A stretch of 64,000 nt of DNA from G051132615 sp051132615 (GTDB lineage: Bacteria; Pseudomonadota; Gammaproteobacteria; Burkholderiales; Neisseriaceae): assembly GCF_051132615.1 (NCBI RefSeq), contig NZ_CP152375.1, forward strand, positions 1,612,001 to 1,676,000, read 5' to 3'. The notes under the pieces were generated by a model, which was given only the letters and a program-made list of their open reading frames with translations, had not been told where the DNA came from and did not search any database. Both the position numbers and the translations under genes were made by a program. This document shows, piece by piece, positions 52,402-61,796 of this stretch. Within the stretch, counting starts at the first letter, position 1. Every line of letters begins with the position of its first letter.

Positions 52402-53811
52402 TTAACCAAAACCACGGCCACCGCGTTCTTGTTGTTGTGCTAATTGTAACTGTCTTTCTAGCTGTTTTTGTTCGAGCTCTTTCGTTAAATCATGATGTAT
52501 TTGGCTTGCCTCTTGTAAACGTTCGTCTACGTTGACATTAGATACTTTTGTAGAATCAACCGTTGCGAACGGCCAATAATTTTTTGCAATGGTGAAAATA
52601 ACATCGTTTTCTTCATTAATCCCTAGATGCTTGATTTTATCCGCTGTCAGACCTCTAGCAATACTTGCGTATGTGGTTTCTGTTAATAAAGGCGTTACCC
52701 ATTTATCCCCCGCTTTTTCTGAAATGGTAGGCGCCAATCCTTCATATAACTTATCGTATACTTTTTTTACTTCATTATCGATATCAGGATTATTTAGTAT
52801 TTGTTCTTTTTCAAATAAAGAACGGGGCAAACTTGGATAAGCTTCGTTGATTTTTTGTAGCTTGTCTATTTCTTCATCTGTATATAGCATTGGCTCTAAA
52901 CCAGATTTTTTTAATAAGAAATTAACTGAATCTATAGCTTGTTCTATCTTATCCCAACGTTCATCTACTGTTAGATTACGTATAGGTATATTTTGTTCTA
53001 ACTCAGATGACCAACTATTTAAATAATATGCGTTTAAGTCTAAGTTGTAATCAATACCTAACTTATCCATGAGTAAAACAGAACCGACCTCTGCTCTCCA
53101 TTCATCAACAACATAATTGGTATCACCTTGTGCTTTTGGTTCTGGAATGGTTTCATCATTGAATTGTGGTGTTTTATACTTAGTTGCATGTATTAACTCA
53201 TGCGCTAATACTTGCATATAAGCATTTGGTGAAACAAAATGCTCTTTTGTCGGCAAGTGAATAGTTTCGTAATCAGTAGAAGTTAATTTCTTATCACCAA
53301 AGTGACGAATCTCAACGCCTATTGATTCTGCCATGCTTTCTAGTTGCTTAAGTTGTTTTTCTTGCTCTTCTGATATATAGACATCAAATTCATTGATATA
53401 TGGTTTAAACTCATTTTTATCACTTTCTATTTGATTGCCATTGTAATAAGTAGTTAGATATTCTTTTTTTATTTCTTCAAATTTTTTCTTATCTTCATCT
53501 GAATGTTGTGATTTTTCAAATTTTTGCTCTATTTTTTGAAACTCTTCTTTATTTTTTCCGTATTTAACTCCCTCTACCCCATACTCACTTTCTTTTATTT
53601 TAAATCCTGATTGTTCTATTTCTTCTTTTGTTGCTATACGTGGATCACCATTGAATTGAGGATGGTCTATAATACTTCTTAAGAATGGGGAGCTTTCTAT
53701 TTGATCTCCATAAATGTTTTGCAAACCACCAGTAGTAGGCTCTTCTGGTCTATATTTTTGGTTTTTTTGATGGGTTCTTCTAATTAATACTTCTTTTAAA
53801 TAATCTGCCAT
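52402..53811 (-). CDS. ArdC-related zincin (stand-alone metalloprotease domain protein)
   Basis: 469 residues. HELIHATKYKTPQF at 204-217 and DEWRAEVGSVLLMDKLG at 236-252 parallel HELGHWTGHPSR and EELRAEITSLMLSRELG of the ArdC protein at 6,915, so this is the same zincin type without the ssDNA-binding domain. The N-terminal 140 residues are charged. The C-terminus is Gln-rich and ends QQQERGGRGFG, a basic flexible tail of the kind recognised by T4SS. Follows a lipoprotein gene by one base. Could be a transferred antirestriction protein or a toxin; both are inference. Confidence 0.65.
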   Translation of the reverse strand: MADYLKEVLIRRTHQKNQKYRPEEPTTGGLQNIYGDQIESSPFLRSIIDHPQFNGDPRIATKEEIEQSGFKIKESEYGVEGVKYGKNKEEFQKIEQKFEKSQHSDEDKKKFEEIKKEYLTTYYNGNQIESDKNEFKPYINEFDVYISEEQEKQLKQLESMAESIGVEIRHFGDKKLTSTDYETIHLPTKEHFVSPNAYMQVLAHELIHATKYKTPQFNDETIPEPKAQGDTNYVVDEWRAEVGSVLLMDKLGIDYNLDLNAYYLNSWSSELEQNIPIRNLTVDERWDKIEQAIDSVNFLLKKSGLEPMLYTDEEIDKLQKINEAYPSLPRSLFEKEQILNNPDIDNEVKKVYDKLYEGLAPTISEKAGDKWVTPLLTETTYASIARGLTADKIKHLGINEENDVIFTIAKNYWPFATVDSTKVSNVNVDERLQEASQIHHDLTKELEQKQLERQLQLAQQQERGGRGFG

Positions 53812-54426
53812 CTATTTTCCTAACTTATATTTTTTATATTTACTTGTATAGAATTTATTTTCCGCTTGGTTGAATTTTTCTTGAGACCCAAAAAAATTAT
53901 TTATTAATTCATCTGTAGTTAACTTATTATAGTTTTTCTGCCCAAGCCTATTTATATAATCAGTAAATCCAGTTTGCTGATTAAACTCTTTTTTAAAGTC
54001 ATCAGGCATTGGTGGATATAACGCATCAATTAAATTTACTTTCCATATGACAAGATAGAGTTTTTTATATACTTCGTTTAATTGCTTTTCTTGTTTCTTG
54101 GAAATTTGAATGTTTTGTTTTAGAAAATAAGAATTAGTAAAACGATCATCTAATGATTTTCTATATTCAGGAGAAATACTATATCTACTACAAATGACCA
54201 CATGATCTTTTAACGGATGTGAGTTACTAGGCTCATGATCACGAATAATACGATGTTTATAGCCCATTATAGAAAAACATTGAGCAATAAGCTCTTCAAT
54301 TTGAGAAGTATCTATTTCTATCCATACAGGCGGGGCGTTTCTGGGAGAGTACAACCTTTGAGAAATAACCAGTTGATTACAACTTAATAAACTTATGAAG
54401 CATAGAATAAGTATTTTTTTTAGCAT
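53812..54426 (-). CDS. Lipoprotein paired with the zincin
   Basis: 204 residues with signal peptide and lipobox SLLSC (Cys16). Mature part is soluble, alpha/beta, with an N-terminal NAPPVWIEIDTSQIEELIAQ segment. Directly upstream of and touching the zincin gene. Lipoprotein immunity proteins accompany many X-T4SS toxins, so immunity to the zincin is a candidate role. Family not recognised. Confidence 0.55.
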   Translation of the reverse strand: MLKKILILCFISLLSCNQLVISQRLYSPRNAPPVWIEIDTSQIEELIAQCFSIMGYKHRIIRDHEPSNSHPLKDHVVICSRYSISPEYRKSLDDRFTNSYFLKQNIQISKKQEKQLNEVYKKLYLVIWKVNLIDALYPPMPDDFKKEFNQQTGFTDYINRLGQKNYNKLTTDELINNFFGSQEKFNQAENKFYTSKYKKYKLGK

Positions 54427-54632
54427 CTTTGGGCGCCTTTGGTATTTCTATATGTTTTCGGCATTATAGCCTATAAAAACAAAATAAAACAATTACCAGA
54501 AAAAACACACAATTTAAAAATAAATAGAAACTTCTTTCAAACAAAGTTTTTTTACAGTAAATAAGACAGTAAATAATTAATTATTTTTAATAATGTTAAA
54601 TATTTCATATTATTAAAAAAAGAAAATGCGGT

Positions 54633-54649
54633 CGTCCGCTCCGCCAAAT
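54633..54649 (+). repeat. tRNA-Asp attachment site, copy 3
   Basis: CGTCCGCTCCGCCAAAT, identical to the last part of copies 1 and 2; the outer end of the second island. Confidence 0.8.
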
Positions 54650-54658
54650 AAAAAAATA

Positions 54659-54690
54659 ACTCATTGATCAGTCAATGAGTATTTTTTTTG
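54659..54690 (+). terminator. Probable native tRNA-Asp terminator
   Basis: ACTCATTGA / TCAATGAGT with a 4-base loop and eight T, 10 bases after att copy 3. tRNA-Asp itself lacks one, so the islands have separated the two. It also serves the convergent gene. Confidence 0.75.
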
Positions 54691-54744
54691 TCTCTTTGAA
54701 ATAGAATAATTATTTTGAGTGATTTAGCGCTCAAATACAATAAA

Positions 54745-56412
54745 TTAAGCTGACAATAACCTCAATGCTGCTTGATATCCCCACCATGAAGCTTCTTCAA
54801 ACACTGAAAACCCTGATAAATCAGAATGCGCAAATAACACACGACCTTGTTGTGCTTGTAAGTTTTGTAAACCTTTATTGTGTAAAAAACCTTGATGAGG
54901 GCAGGCCATTGCATGTGCTCTTACACTGATGTCAACATGTTGAACATAGTGCCAAAAGTCTTCTGCGTATGCAGTACGTAAATCGCTCACCGCTAGGTTC
55001 AATAATTCTTCTTCTGATGCATTTAATAACCAAGCACGCATTAGAGCTGGTTCTTCTGAGTCCAAAGCATGATAAGTAGTAAAAGCGGTTAATTCAGGGC
55101 GAGCAACGCGAATGAGTTGGTGGGTGGAAACAACATAACCTAAACCTTTACCTTGATGAATAACATTGTCCCATGCCAATGGTGTCCCACTTTTTTCTTG
55201 GGGAAAACGATTCAAGACAAAATTAGACACCAGCCAAGGGGCATAAACAGGTAGATGTTCTGTGGGCACAAACCCATATTGTTCAATATTCGAGACAATA
55301 TGGGATGAAATATATAAAGGTGCCGCACAAATTATTTTTTTAGCATGAATCTTCATGGTTTTTAATTCAGCTAAATCATGTGTACCGATGAGGACTTCCA
55401 CATGCGTGTCATGTTCAGTAATGTTCAGCGCACTGCCTTGACTGATGAGTGGTGTTTGCATGTGATCATGTGTTGTATGATCAAATAAATTAATACGCTT
55501 AAATTGTATTTTTTCTCTTAATTGAGCTGAAATATTTGCCAGACCATTTGGCCAGACTAAGACAGCATGTTCGGCATGCTTTGCATGAGCATTATGACTG
55601 GCAAAATAATGTAAGCCTGCCCAAGCCGACACTTGATGAATGCCTTGACCATAATCATCCTGACAGCAATAATTTAAATACCAAAGTAAATCGGGCGAGC
55701 TGTAGTGGTTGTCTTTGAGCCATTGCGCGAAAGTTTGCCTATCTAATGCGCGCCATTTTGGGTCCTGTGAAGATAAAGCTGAGGGTAAAACAAAAATCCG
55801 TTTACCATCATTGCCTTTGGTATTGCTGAGGTTGTTGATTTGTTGAAAAAAGCGTTGGCTATCTGAGTCATTTTCAGGCAATAGATGGTCTTGCCAGACA
55901 TCATTTTTAAGAAGACGCTCTTCTTGTGCATGAACCAGGACACGTTCGTCATAGGTTGGTGTGTCAGAATCAGGGTCTTTTTGTAATACCCCTAAATCTG
56001 TCAGCATTTCTCTGACATGAAATGACTCTTTCGTGGGTAAAGCCAAATAATGTGCACCCGTTGGGTAGCTGAGTTCTTGGTAAGACATCCCCGCATTATT
56101 ACCATCAGGTTCAGGGCCTTCTATTAACAAAAAATCCTTAACATTTTCTTTGCTTAATTTCCATGCTGCTGTGAGTGCTGCTGCGCCACTGCCAATAATC
56201 AATACGTCACAGTTCATTTGCTTGGATGGCTTAGGCCATGCTTGCTTGTCACGCAGATAATGCCCCATCTGCATACCGGGTCTATGCACTTGTATACTTG
56301 GGTTGTTGCGTGGAAAACGTGAATAATAGCCATATAAAGGCAAGGCAGCTGCGCCTAGTAAACCAAGCGTATTGCCAATAAAACGTCTTCTAGAAAGATG
56401 AAAGGCACTCAT
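54745..56412 (-). CDS. Tat-exported FAD-dependent amine-oxidase-like protein
   Basis: 555 residues from the ATG at 56,410-56,412. Twin-arginine signal (LSRRRFIGNTLGLLGAAALP). FAD-binding DVLIIGSGAAALTAAWKLSK at about 70-90. The flavin-monoamine-oxidase-like body includes YQELSYPTGAHYLALP. It starts 2 bases past the end of the spermidine-synthase-like gene, so co-translated. A periplasmic polyamine oxidoreductase is likely by context; activity is inference. Confidence 0.72.
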   Translation of the reverse strand: MSAFHLSRRRFIGNTLGLLGAAALPLYGYYSRFPRNNPSIQVHRPGMQMGHYLRDKQAWPKPSKQMNCDVLIIGSGAAALTAAWKLSKENVKDFLLIEGPEPDGNNAGMSYQELSYPTGAHYLALPTKESFHVREMLTDLGVLQKDPDSDTPTYDERVLVHAQEERLLKNDVWQDHLLPENDSDSQRFFQQINNLSNTKGNDGKRIFVLPSALSSQDPKWRALDRQTFAQWLKDNHYSSPDLLWYLNYCCQDDYGQGIHQVSAWAGLHYFASHNAHAKHAEHAVLVWPNGLANISAQLREKIQFKRINLFDHTTHDHMQTPLISQGSALNITEHDTHVEVLIGTHDLAELKTMKIHAKKIICAAPLYISSHIVSNIEQYGFVPTEHLPVYAPWLVSNFVLNRFPQEKSGTPLAWDNVIHQGKGLGYVVSTHQLIRVARPELTAFTTYHALDSEEPALMRAWLLNASEEELLNLAVSDLRTAYAEDFWHYVQHVDISVRAHAMACPHQGFLHNKGLQNLQAQQGRVLFAHSDLSGFSVFEEASWWGYQAALRLLSA

Positions 56413-56414
56413 GA

Positions 56415-57926
56415 TCAGCGGATGGTATTTTGCCAATCTTGTTCAAAATAATGAACTAAAGACTGTGTGTTTAAATAATTAGGTTCTACTTTAGGCGGGT
56501 TCATATCAGGAGGAAACTCAAACATTAATTGGGTTGTGTACTCATTTAAAAAACGTGTTGGGACATCGTATTTTTTAGGTAGACTAAAGCGGTTATGTTT
56601 GCTTGCCAACACAAATCCCCATTCGCCAAAAGAAGGTACATAAGCATGGTATGGCCAAGTGTAAAAACCTGCTGCTTTTAATGTTTCAACAACACACCAG
56701 TAGGCATGTGGTGCAAAATAAGGAGACGTAGATTGAACGACTACATAGCCGTTTTCAGATAAATGTCTGGAAACTTGGCTATACATGGGAACAGAATAAA
56801 GTTTCCCTAAAGCAAAATTAGATGGATCGGGTAAATCAATGATGATTAAATCATATACTTCGGTTGCCTCTTCCAACCATTTACCTGCGTCAGCATTAAT
56901 GACCTGTACTTTAGGGTTGTTTAATGCGTTTTCATTGAGCTTAGTTAAAGCGGCGGAAGTACGAAATAGTTGTGTCATAGCTGGATCAAGATCAACCAAC
57001 GTAATTTTTTCAACTCTTGGGTATTTCAACAATTCTCTTGCTGCTAATCCGTCACCTGCACCTAGAAGTAAGATGTTTTTTGCAAAAGGTGCCGCTTGCA
57101 TGGCTGGCAATACTAAAGCTTCGTGGTATCGATGTTCGTCTCTGGAAGAAAACTGTAAGTTCCCATTTAAAAATAAACGGGTATCATCTTTCCATGTGGT
57201 TAGGACAATACGTTGATATGGTGTGCTGGCTGTATAAGTGATCGGATCACCAAAAAAAGCTTGCTCAGACCATGTGGTCACTTTGTTTGAAAAAGAAAAA
57301 GCGATGGTTAAGGCGAAAATAACCATAAGGGCTCGAATTTGTTGTAAATAGAACCGAGTCAGTTCTTTACGAAAAATATGTAAGGTAACTAAAGCCACCA
57401 GCGCGTTTAATAGGCCAAACAACAATGCTGTACGCGACATGCCCAGTTGTGGTGCTAATACCAACGGAAAAAGAAGCGATACCGCCAACGCGCCAAGGTA
57501 ATCAAAGGTCAGGACTTTACTGACAAGTTCTTTAAAATCAGCCTCTTTTAAATGGAATATGCGCATCACCAGTGGAATTTCCATCCCCACTAAAGTGCCA
57601 ATAATCAACACCAGAGCATATAAAACAGTACGAAATGGTGCTGCCGCCCAAGCAAAAACGACAAATAAAAATAAAGCAGAAATACCACCGATTAAGCCGA
57701 CTAATAATTCAATATCAATAAACCGTGCCAAAACATCTTTATCTTTAACGTATTTGGATAGATGAGAGCCAATGCCCATGGCAAATAGATAACAGCCAAT
57801 AATTGAGGAGAACTGTAAAATTGAATCCCCTAGTAAATAACTTGATAGTGCACTGGCAATAAGTTCATAAGCCAGACCACAAGAAGCAACAATAAAAACA
57901 GAGATAATCAATACACGGTTGGACAT
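56415..57926 (-). CDS. Membrane-bound spermidine synthase-like protein
   Basis: 503 residues. Seven or so membrane helices in residues 1-215, then a polyamine aminopropyltransferase domain (about 240-470): ILLLGAGDGLAARELLKYP binds decarboxylated SAM, DLDPAMTQLF and LIIIDLPDPSNFALGKLYS hold the catalytic Asp. The cytoplasmic domain fused to a membrane part occurs in a conserved cluster with the genes that follow here. Confidence 0.85.
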   Translation of the reverse strand: MSNRVLIISVFIVASCGLAYELIASALSSYLLGDSILQFSSIIGCYLFAMGIGSHLSKYVKDKDVLARFIDIELLVGLIGGISALFLFVVFAWAAAPFRTVLYALVLIIGTLVGMEIPLVMRIFHLKEADFKELVSKVLTFDYLGALAVSLLFPLVLAPQLGMSRTALLFGLLNALVALVTLHIFRKELTRFYLQQIRALMVIFALTIAFSFSNKVTTWSEQAFFGDPITYTASTPYQRIVLTTWKDDTRLFLNGNLQFSSRDEHRYHEALVLPAMQAAPFAKNILLLGAGDGLAARELLKYPRVEKITLVDLDPAMTQLFRTSAALTKLNENALNNPKVQVINADAGKWLEEATEVYDLIIIDLPDPSNFALGKLYSVPMYSQVSRHLSENGYVVVQSTSPYFAPHAYWCVVETLKAAGFYTWPYHAYVPSFGEWGFVLASKHNRFSLPKKYDVPTRFLNEYTTQLMFEFPPDMNPPKVEPNYLNTQSLVHYFEQDWQNTIR

Positions 57927-58138
57927 GGTGGATATAAGGCAAAAAAAGTGGTTAATGTTAGCATAGGCGAAGTGTCACATGCTTGATTAATTCATGAGTG
58001 TGGTATTTGTGTTGATAGATGATGGGGGAATTTTGGTTTTGTCCGTATTCTTGGTAAAGAATGTTTTATTCTGTTATAAAATTATCCGTAAATGAACAAA
58101 TTTATCATCATTACTCTTACAATCAGGAAGGATCAGAA

Positions 58139-58537
58139 TTGAGCATTACCCTAGTTCAGTTTTTAGCCTATTTAAAATACATGGGAGCCGGTGGTTTAAC
58201 CGTTGCTGCTTTTATTTTTATCTATTTACATTTAACCCCTATAAAAGAAATTCGTTTGATTCGCGAAGGTTGTGTGTCCTGTGCTTTATCGTTGGCTGGA
58301 GCCGTATTGGGATTTTGTTTGACTGTTGCTTCCAGTATTTTGCATGCAGATGGTATTTTGAATTTTATGGTATGGAGTTTATGCGCCGCAGTTGTACAAC
58401 TACTGGTTTATTTTGCCTTAATTAAACTCATCCCTCATGCTTTGTCTTCATTGGAAGACAATAATATTGCTGTTGGTGGTTTATTTTGTACTATTTCATT
58501 GGCAATCGGTATTTTGAATGCAGCATGTTTGTCTTGA
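58139..58537 (+). CDS. DUF350 membrane protein
   Basis: 132 residues from a TTG at 58,139, chosen for the GGAAGGATCAGAA before it and because it gives the usual DUF350 length; an ATG at 58,061 is in frame but adds 26 unlikely residues. Four membrane helices (LVQFLAYLKYMGAGGLTVAA; EGCVSCALSLAGAVLGFCLT; MVWSLCAAVVQLLVYFAL; LFCTISLAIGILNAACLS). Divergent from the synthase gene. Function unknown, recurrent with it. Confidence 0.75.
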   Translation: MSITLVQFLAYLKYMGAGGLTVAAFIFIYLHLTPIKEIRLIREGCVSCALSLAGAVLGFCLTVASSILHADGILNFMVWSLCAAVVQLLVYFALIKLIPHALSSLEDNNIAVGGLFCTISLAIGILNAACLS

Positions 58538-58579
58538 TATAAACCTTAAATGATACAGATTAAAAAGGATCTTTAAATT

Positions 58580-59623
58580 ATGGTACTAGGAAAATTTGGC
58601 TCGTTTGTTAAGAAGCAGTTTATTGATGTGATTCAGTGGCCAGAGCCAGAAGAAAATGTGCTTGTTTGGCGTTTTCCTATGGAAGGATACGAGATTCAAA
58701 ATGGTGCCAGTTTAACTGTTCGTGAATCACAAATGGCATTGTTTGTTGATGAGGGTAAGGTAGCAGATGTATTTGAAGCGGGTATGTATAAACTGAACAC
58801 CAGCACTTTGCCCGTTTTGACTTATTTAAAAAACTGGGATAAATTATTTGAATCCCCTTTTAAATCAGATGTATATTTCTTTAATACCAAACTGCAAATA
58901 GGCAGAAAATGGGGAACCAGCCAGCCCATCACCATTCGTGATCAAGAGTTTGGTATGGTGCGGTTGCGTGCCTTTGGTATGTATGCTTATCGAATCGTTA
59001 ATCCACAGGCCTTTTTCACGCAAATCAGTGGTGTGGGCAGTGAATATCAGTGTGATGCTTTAGAAGAGCAGTTACGTAATGTGGTGGTGACAACATTAAG
59101 TAATGCGTTTGGTAATGCACAATTGCCTTTTATTGACATGGCCGCCAATCAGTTATTGTTGTCACAAACGGTTACAGATGCCATGAGGCCTGCTTTTGAA
59201 CGCTATGGTTTGGCCTTAGACAGCTTTGCGGTTGAGAATATTTCTTTACCAGATGAGTTACAAAAAACATTGGATAAACGTATTTCCATGGGTATGGTTG
59301 GGGATATGAATCGATTTATGCAATATCAAACTGCTGAAAGTATCCCTTTAGCGGCTCAAAATGAAGGTGGCTTAGCAGGTATTGGTGCTGGATTGGCAGC
59401 AGGAGTCAATATGGGACAGATGATGAGTAATGCCATGACTCAAGCGACAGCCCAAAATCCTGCACAAATTGTTGAGCAGGCACCCGCGGCACCAGTTGAA
59501 CCAACAGTTGATGCGCCAGAGGTACGTTTGCAAAAATTGAAAGAAATGTTGGATAAAGGTTTAATTTCGCAAGAGGACTATGATGAAGTCAAAGCAGCCA
59601 TTTTAAAGCAAATGATGGGATAA
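58580..59623 (+). CDS. SPFH-domain protein (YdjI/virion-core-like)
   Basis: 347 residues. N-terminal SPFH fold (VLVWRFPMEGYEIQNGASLT, SQMALFVDEGKVADVFEAGM), then a Met/Gly/Ala-rich linker and a C-terminal SHOCT-like helix pair (RLQKLKEMLDKGLISQEDYD). Probably a membrane-surface scaffold. 43 bases after the DUF350 gene; AAAAGGATC site. Confidence 0.8.
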   Translation: MVLGKFGSFVKKQFIDVIQWPEPEENVLVWRFPMEGYEIQNGASLTVRESQMALFVDEGKVADVFEAGMYKLNTSTLPVLTYLKNWDKLFESPFKSDVYFFNTKLQIGRKWGTSQPITIRDQEFGMVRLRAFGMYAYRIVNPQAFFTQISGVGSEYQCDALEEQLRNVVVTTLSNAFGNAQLPFIDMAANQLLLSQTVTDAMRPAFERYGLALDSFAVENISLPDELQKTLDKRISMGMVGDMNRFMQYQTAESIPLAAQNEGGLAGIGAGLAAGVNMGQMMSNAMTQATAQNPAQIVEQAPAAPVEPTVDAPEVRLQKLKEMLDKGLISQEDYDEVKAAILKQMMG

Positions 59624-59633
59624 GAAAGTCAGA

Positions 59634-61208
59634 ATGGTGAATGCTCTTTTTTCCCTTGATTGTCCTTGCTGTGGTGCAAAAGTACCTGTTTATTCCGCGA
59701 CTTCGGTATTGGTTGTCTGTGAGTACTGCCATAGTTCCCTTATTCGCTCAGAAGACAGAGCTATTGATTCTGGGCGAAAATCAGCATTATTTGAAGACTT
59801 TTCTCCCATACAGCTTTACACCAGCGGTACCTTTAAAGGCCAACCTTTTCAAATTATTGGTCGCTTACAAATTGAATACGATCAGGGTTCTTGGAATGAG
59901 TGGTATGTTTTGTTTGCCAATGGTTCTCGTGGTTGGTTAGGCGATTCTGGTGGACAGTTTATGTTCACCTTTTTAGCAGAACCTTTACCAGACACGCAAC
60001 TTCTTCCCTTTTCTGAAGTTAAAGCAGGCATCACAACAGTCACCTATCGCAACTTGAAGTTTAGGGCTTCTGATGTGCGTGAAGCACGCAGTATTAAAGC
60101 CAATGCTCAAGGTGAGTTGCCTTTTTTGCTCACAGAAGACGAAAAAGTATTGGCGGCGGATTTTCGTTATCAGTCAGATTTTCTGACGCTTGATTATAGT
60201 GAGAACGAAGAAAAACCGTTGGTGTATATTGGGCAAGCAGTTGATCTGAGCAACTTACATTGTCAAAATTTACGTTCTAACGACACTATTTTAGAATCAG
60301 CAGGCAAACTTAAAGGCTCAAGAGCTGCACTTGAATGCCCAAATTGTGGCTCTTCCTTGTCGTGGTTTCCTGGTGTTGCTCAAAATGTGATTTGCCCTAG
60401 TTGTCATTCTGACCTTGATTTAACTGAGGGGCAGGCAAAAGTAGCTAAAGTATACAATATGCGGGCAGCTCAAGCAGACAGTGCATCCATTAAGTTAGGA
60501 GAGCGGGCAAAAATTGGTGGGCGTACTTGGGTTGTAATTGGTTTAATGTGTGTGCATGAGCTTGAGGAGCATGTAGCACGTTCCGCTGTCGATGGTATAT
60601 TTAATTCAAATCAAAACATTCGTGTTTTACCAGACAGATGGTATGAGTATTTGTTGTATCACCCACAAGTAGGGTTTCAATGGTTAATTGAAAGCACAGA
60701 AGGGTGGGAGATTTCTCATCAATTGGATCATTGGCCTGCCTTAAATATACAAGGACAGCCAATACAGTTTAAAAAGACATTAAAGCCAACGGTTTGTTAT
60801 GGCGCAAAAGTGATGTATGCAGCGGGTGCTTTTTCTTGGCATGTGCAACCAGATGATGTGACTTTTATCACAGACTATGTTTATGGTAATGAAAAATTAA
60901 CGTGTGAGCGTACTGCTCATGAAATGACGTGGAGTAGAAGTCAAAAAGTTTCGGGCCAAGAATTGGCTCAATGGTTTGGTCGGCCAGAATTAAAAAGTCT
61001 GAATCAGTTTTCTGGCATTAATTTTGATTTTGGTGGGTTTACAAAAACACATGCCATTATTTTATCTGTGATTTTTATTTTAATTAATTTGCCAGTGATG
61101 TCCAAACTCAGTGAGGTTTTCGATCATTTTGAGATACTTTTGTTTGTTAATATGGTGGTCTGGGTGATGTTGTGGACACCATTTCGAGAAAATGAAGATG
61201 ATGATTAA
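59634..61208 (+). CDS. DUF4178 zinc-ribbon membrane protein
   Basis: 524 residues. Zinc ribbons CPCCGAKVPVYSATSVLVVC (about 10-30) with CEYCHSSL, and CPNCGSSLSWF with CPSCHSDL at about 230-255. Two DUF4178 domains (about 55-200 and 280-420: IGRLQIEYDQGSWNEWYVLF is the opening of the first). Two C-terminal membrane helices. Known to occur with speD and DUF350; role unknown. Confidence 0.8.
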   Translation: MVNALFSLDCPCCGAKVPVYSATSVLVVCEYCHSSLIRSEDRAIDSGRKSALFEDFSPIQLYTSGTFKGQPFQIIGRLQIEYDQGSWNEWYVLFANGSRGWLGDSGGQFMFTFLAEPLPDTQLLPFSEVKAGITTVTYRNLKFRASDVREARSIKANAQGELPFLLTEDEKVLAADFRYQSDFLTLDYSENEEKPLVYIGQAVDLSNLHCQNLRSNDTILESAGKLKGSRAALECPNCGSSLSWFPGVAQNVICPSCHSDLDLTEGQAKVAKVYNMRAAQADSASIKLGERAKIGGRTWVVIGLMCVHELEEHVARSAVDGIFNSNQNIRVLPDRWYEYLLYHPQVGFQWLIESTEGWEISHQLDHWPALNIQGQPIQFKKTLKPTVCYGAKVMYAAGAFSWHVQPDDVTFITDYVYGNEKLTCERTAHEMTWSRSQKVSGQELAQWFGRPELKSLNQFSGINFDFGGFTKTHAIILSVIFILINLPVMSKLSEVFDHFEILLFVNMVVWVMLWTPFRENEDDD

Positions 61209-61238
61209 TAATCAATATACGGCATGAGCAGGTTATAA

Positions 61239-61385
61239 ATGGAAAATAATATATATTTATGGTTTTGTATTGCAGCAATCTCTGTGGCTACCTTTATTAA
61301 TTATTCTGCAACTGGAACAGGGCCTTTTCGTGCATGGGGTGTGAGTAAAGGCTATTCTAGCTCTTCTGGTTCTTGGCATAAATAA
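61239..61385 (+). CDS. Small membrane protein before speD (48 aa)
   Basis: One N-terminal helix (LWFCIAAISVATFINYS), then a Gly/Ser/Tyr-rich tail (GVSKGYSSSSGSWHK). The stop TAA shares its last A with the speD ATG (TAATG), so translation is coupled. Conserved position makes it a real gene. Confidence 0.65.
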   Translation: MENNIYLWFCIAAISVATFINYSATGTGPFRAWGVSKGYSSSSGSWHK

Positions 61386-61747
61386 TGAAGAGTCAATTGT
61401 CTTTAATTGGGCAGCATGCTTTATTGGATCTGTATGGTATTAACCCTGTTGTGGCATGTGATACAGTAGTCATTGAAGAAATATTGTTGCATGCTGCGCA
61501 GTTAGTTGGCGCGACAGTTTTAAATTCATATTTTCACTCTTTTGGTGAAAATCAGGGTGTGACAGGGGTGTTATTGCTCAGTGAATCGCATATCAGTATT
61601 CATACTTGGCCAGAGCATGGTTTTGCAGCAGTTGATTTATTTATGTGTGGTGATGTGTTATTGAAAAAAGCGGCAGATTATTTAATTGATGCACTACAAG
61701 CAACATCTTATCAATGGCAGCAAATGAATCGGGGCCATCAAGTTTGA
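61385..61747 (+). CDS. speD: S-adenosylmethionine decarboxylase proenzyme
   Basis: 120 residues, bacterial class 1b size. LLSESHISIHTWPEHG holds the self-cleavage site (Glu67-Ser68) that makes the pyruvoyl group, and FMCGD carries the catalytic Cys. Supplies decarboxylated SAM to the aminopropyltransferase of the cluster. A terminator follows. Confidence 0.92.
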   Translation: MKSQLSLIGQHALLDLYGINPVVACDTVVIEEILLHAAQLVGATVLNSYFHSFGENQGVTGVLLLSESHISIHTWPEHGFAAVDLFMCGDVLLKKAADYLIDALQATSYQWQQMNRGHQV

Positions 61748-61757
61748 CCCAATAAAA

Positions 61758-61790
61758 AACCTCTAAAAATTATTTAGAGGTTTTTTATTG
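61758..61790. terminator. Intrinsic terminator after speD
   Basis: AACCTCTAAA / TTTAGAGGTT stem with a short loop and T-run; convergent genes on both sides can use it. Confidence 0.8.
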
Positions 61791-61796
61791 CTGTGT

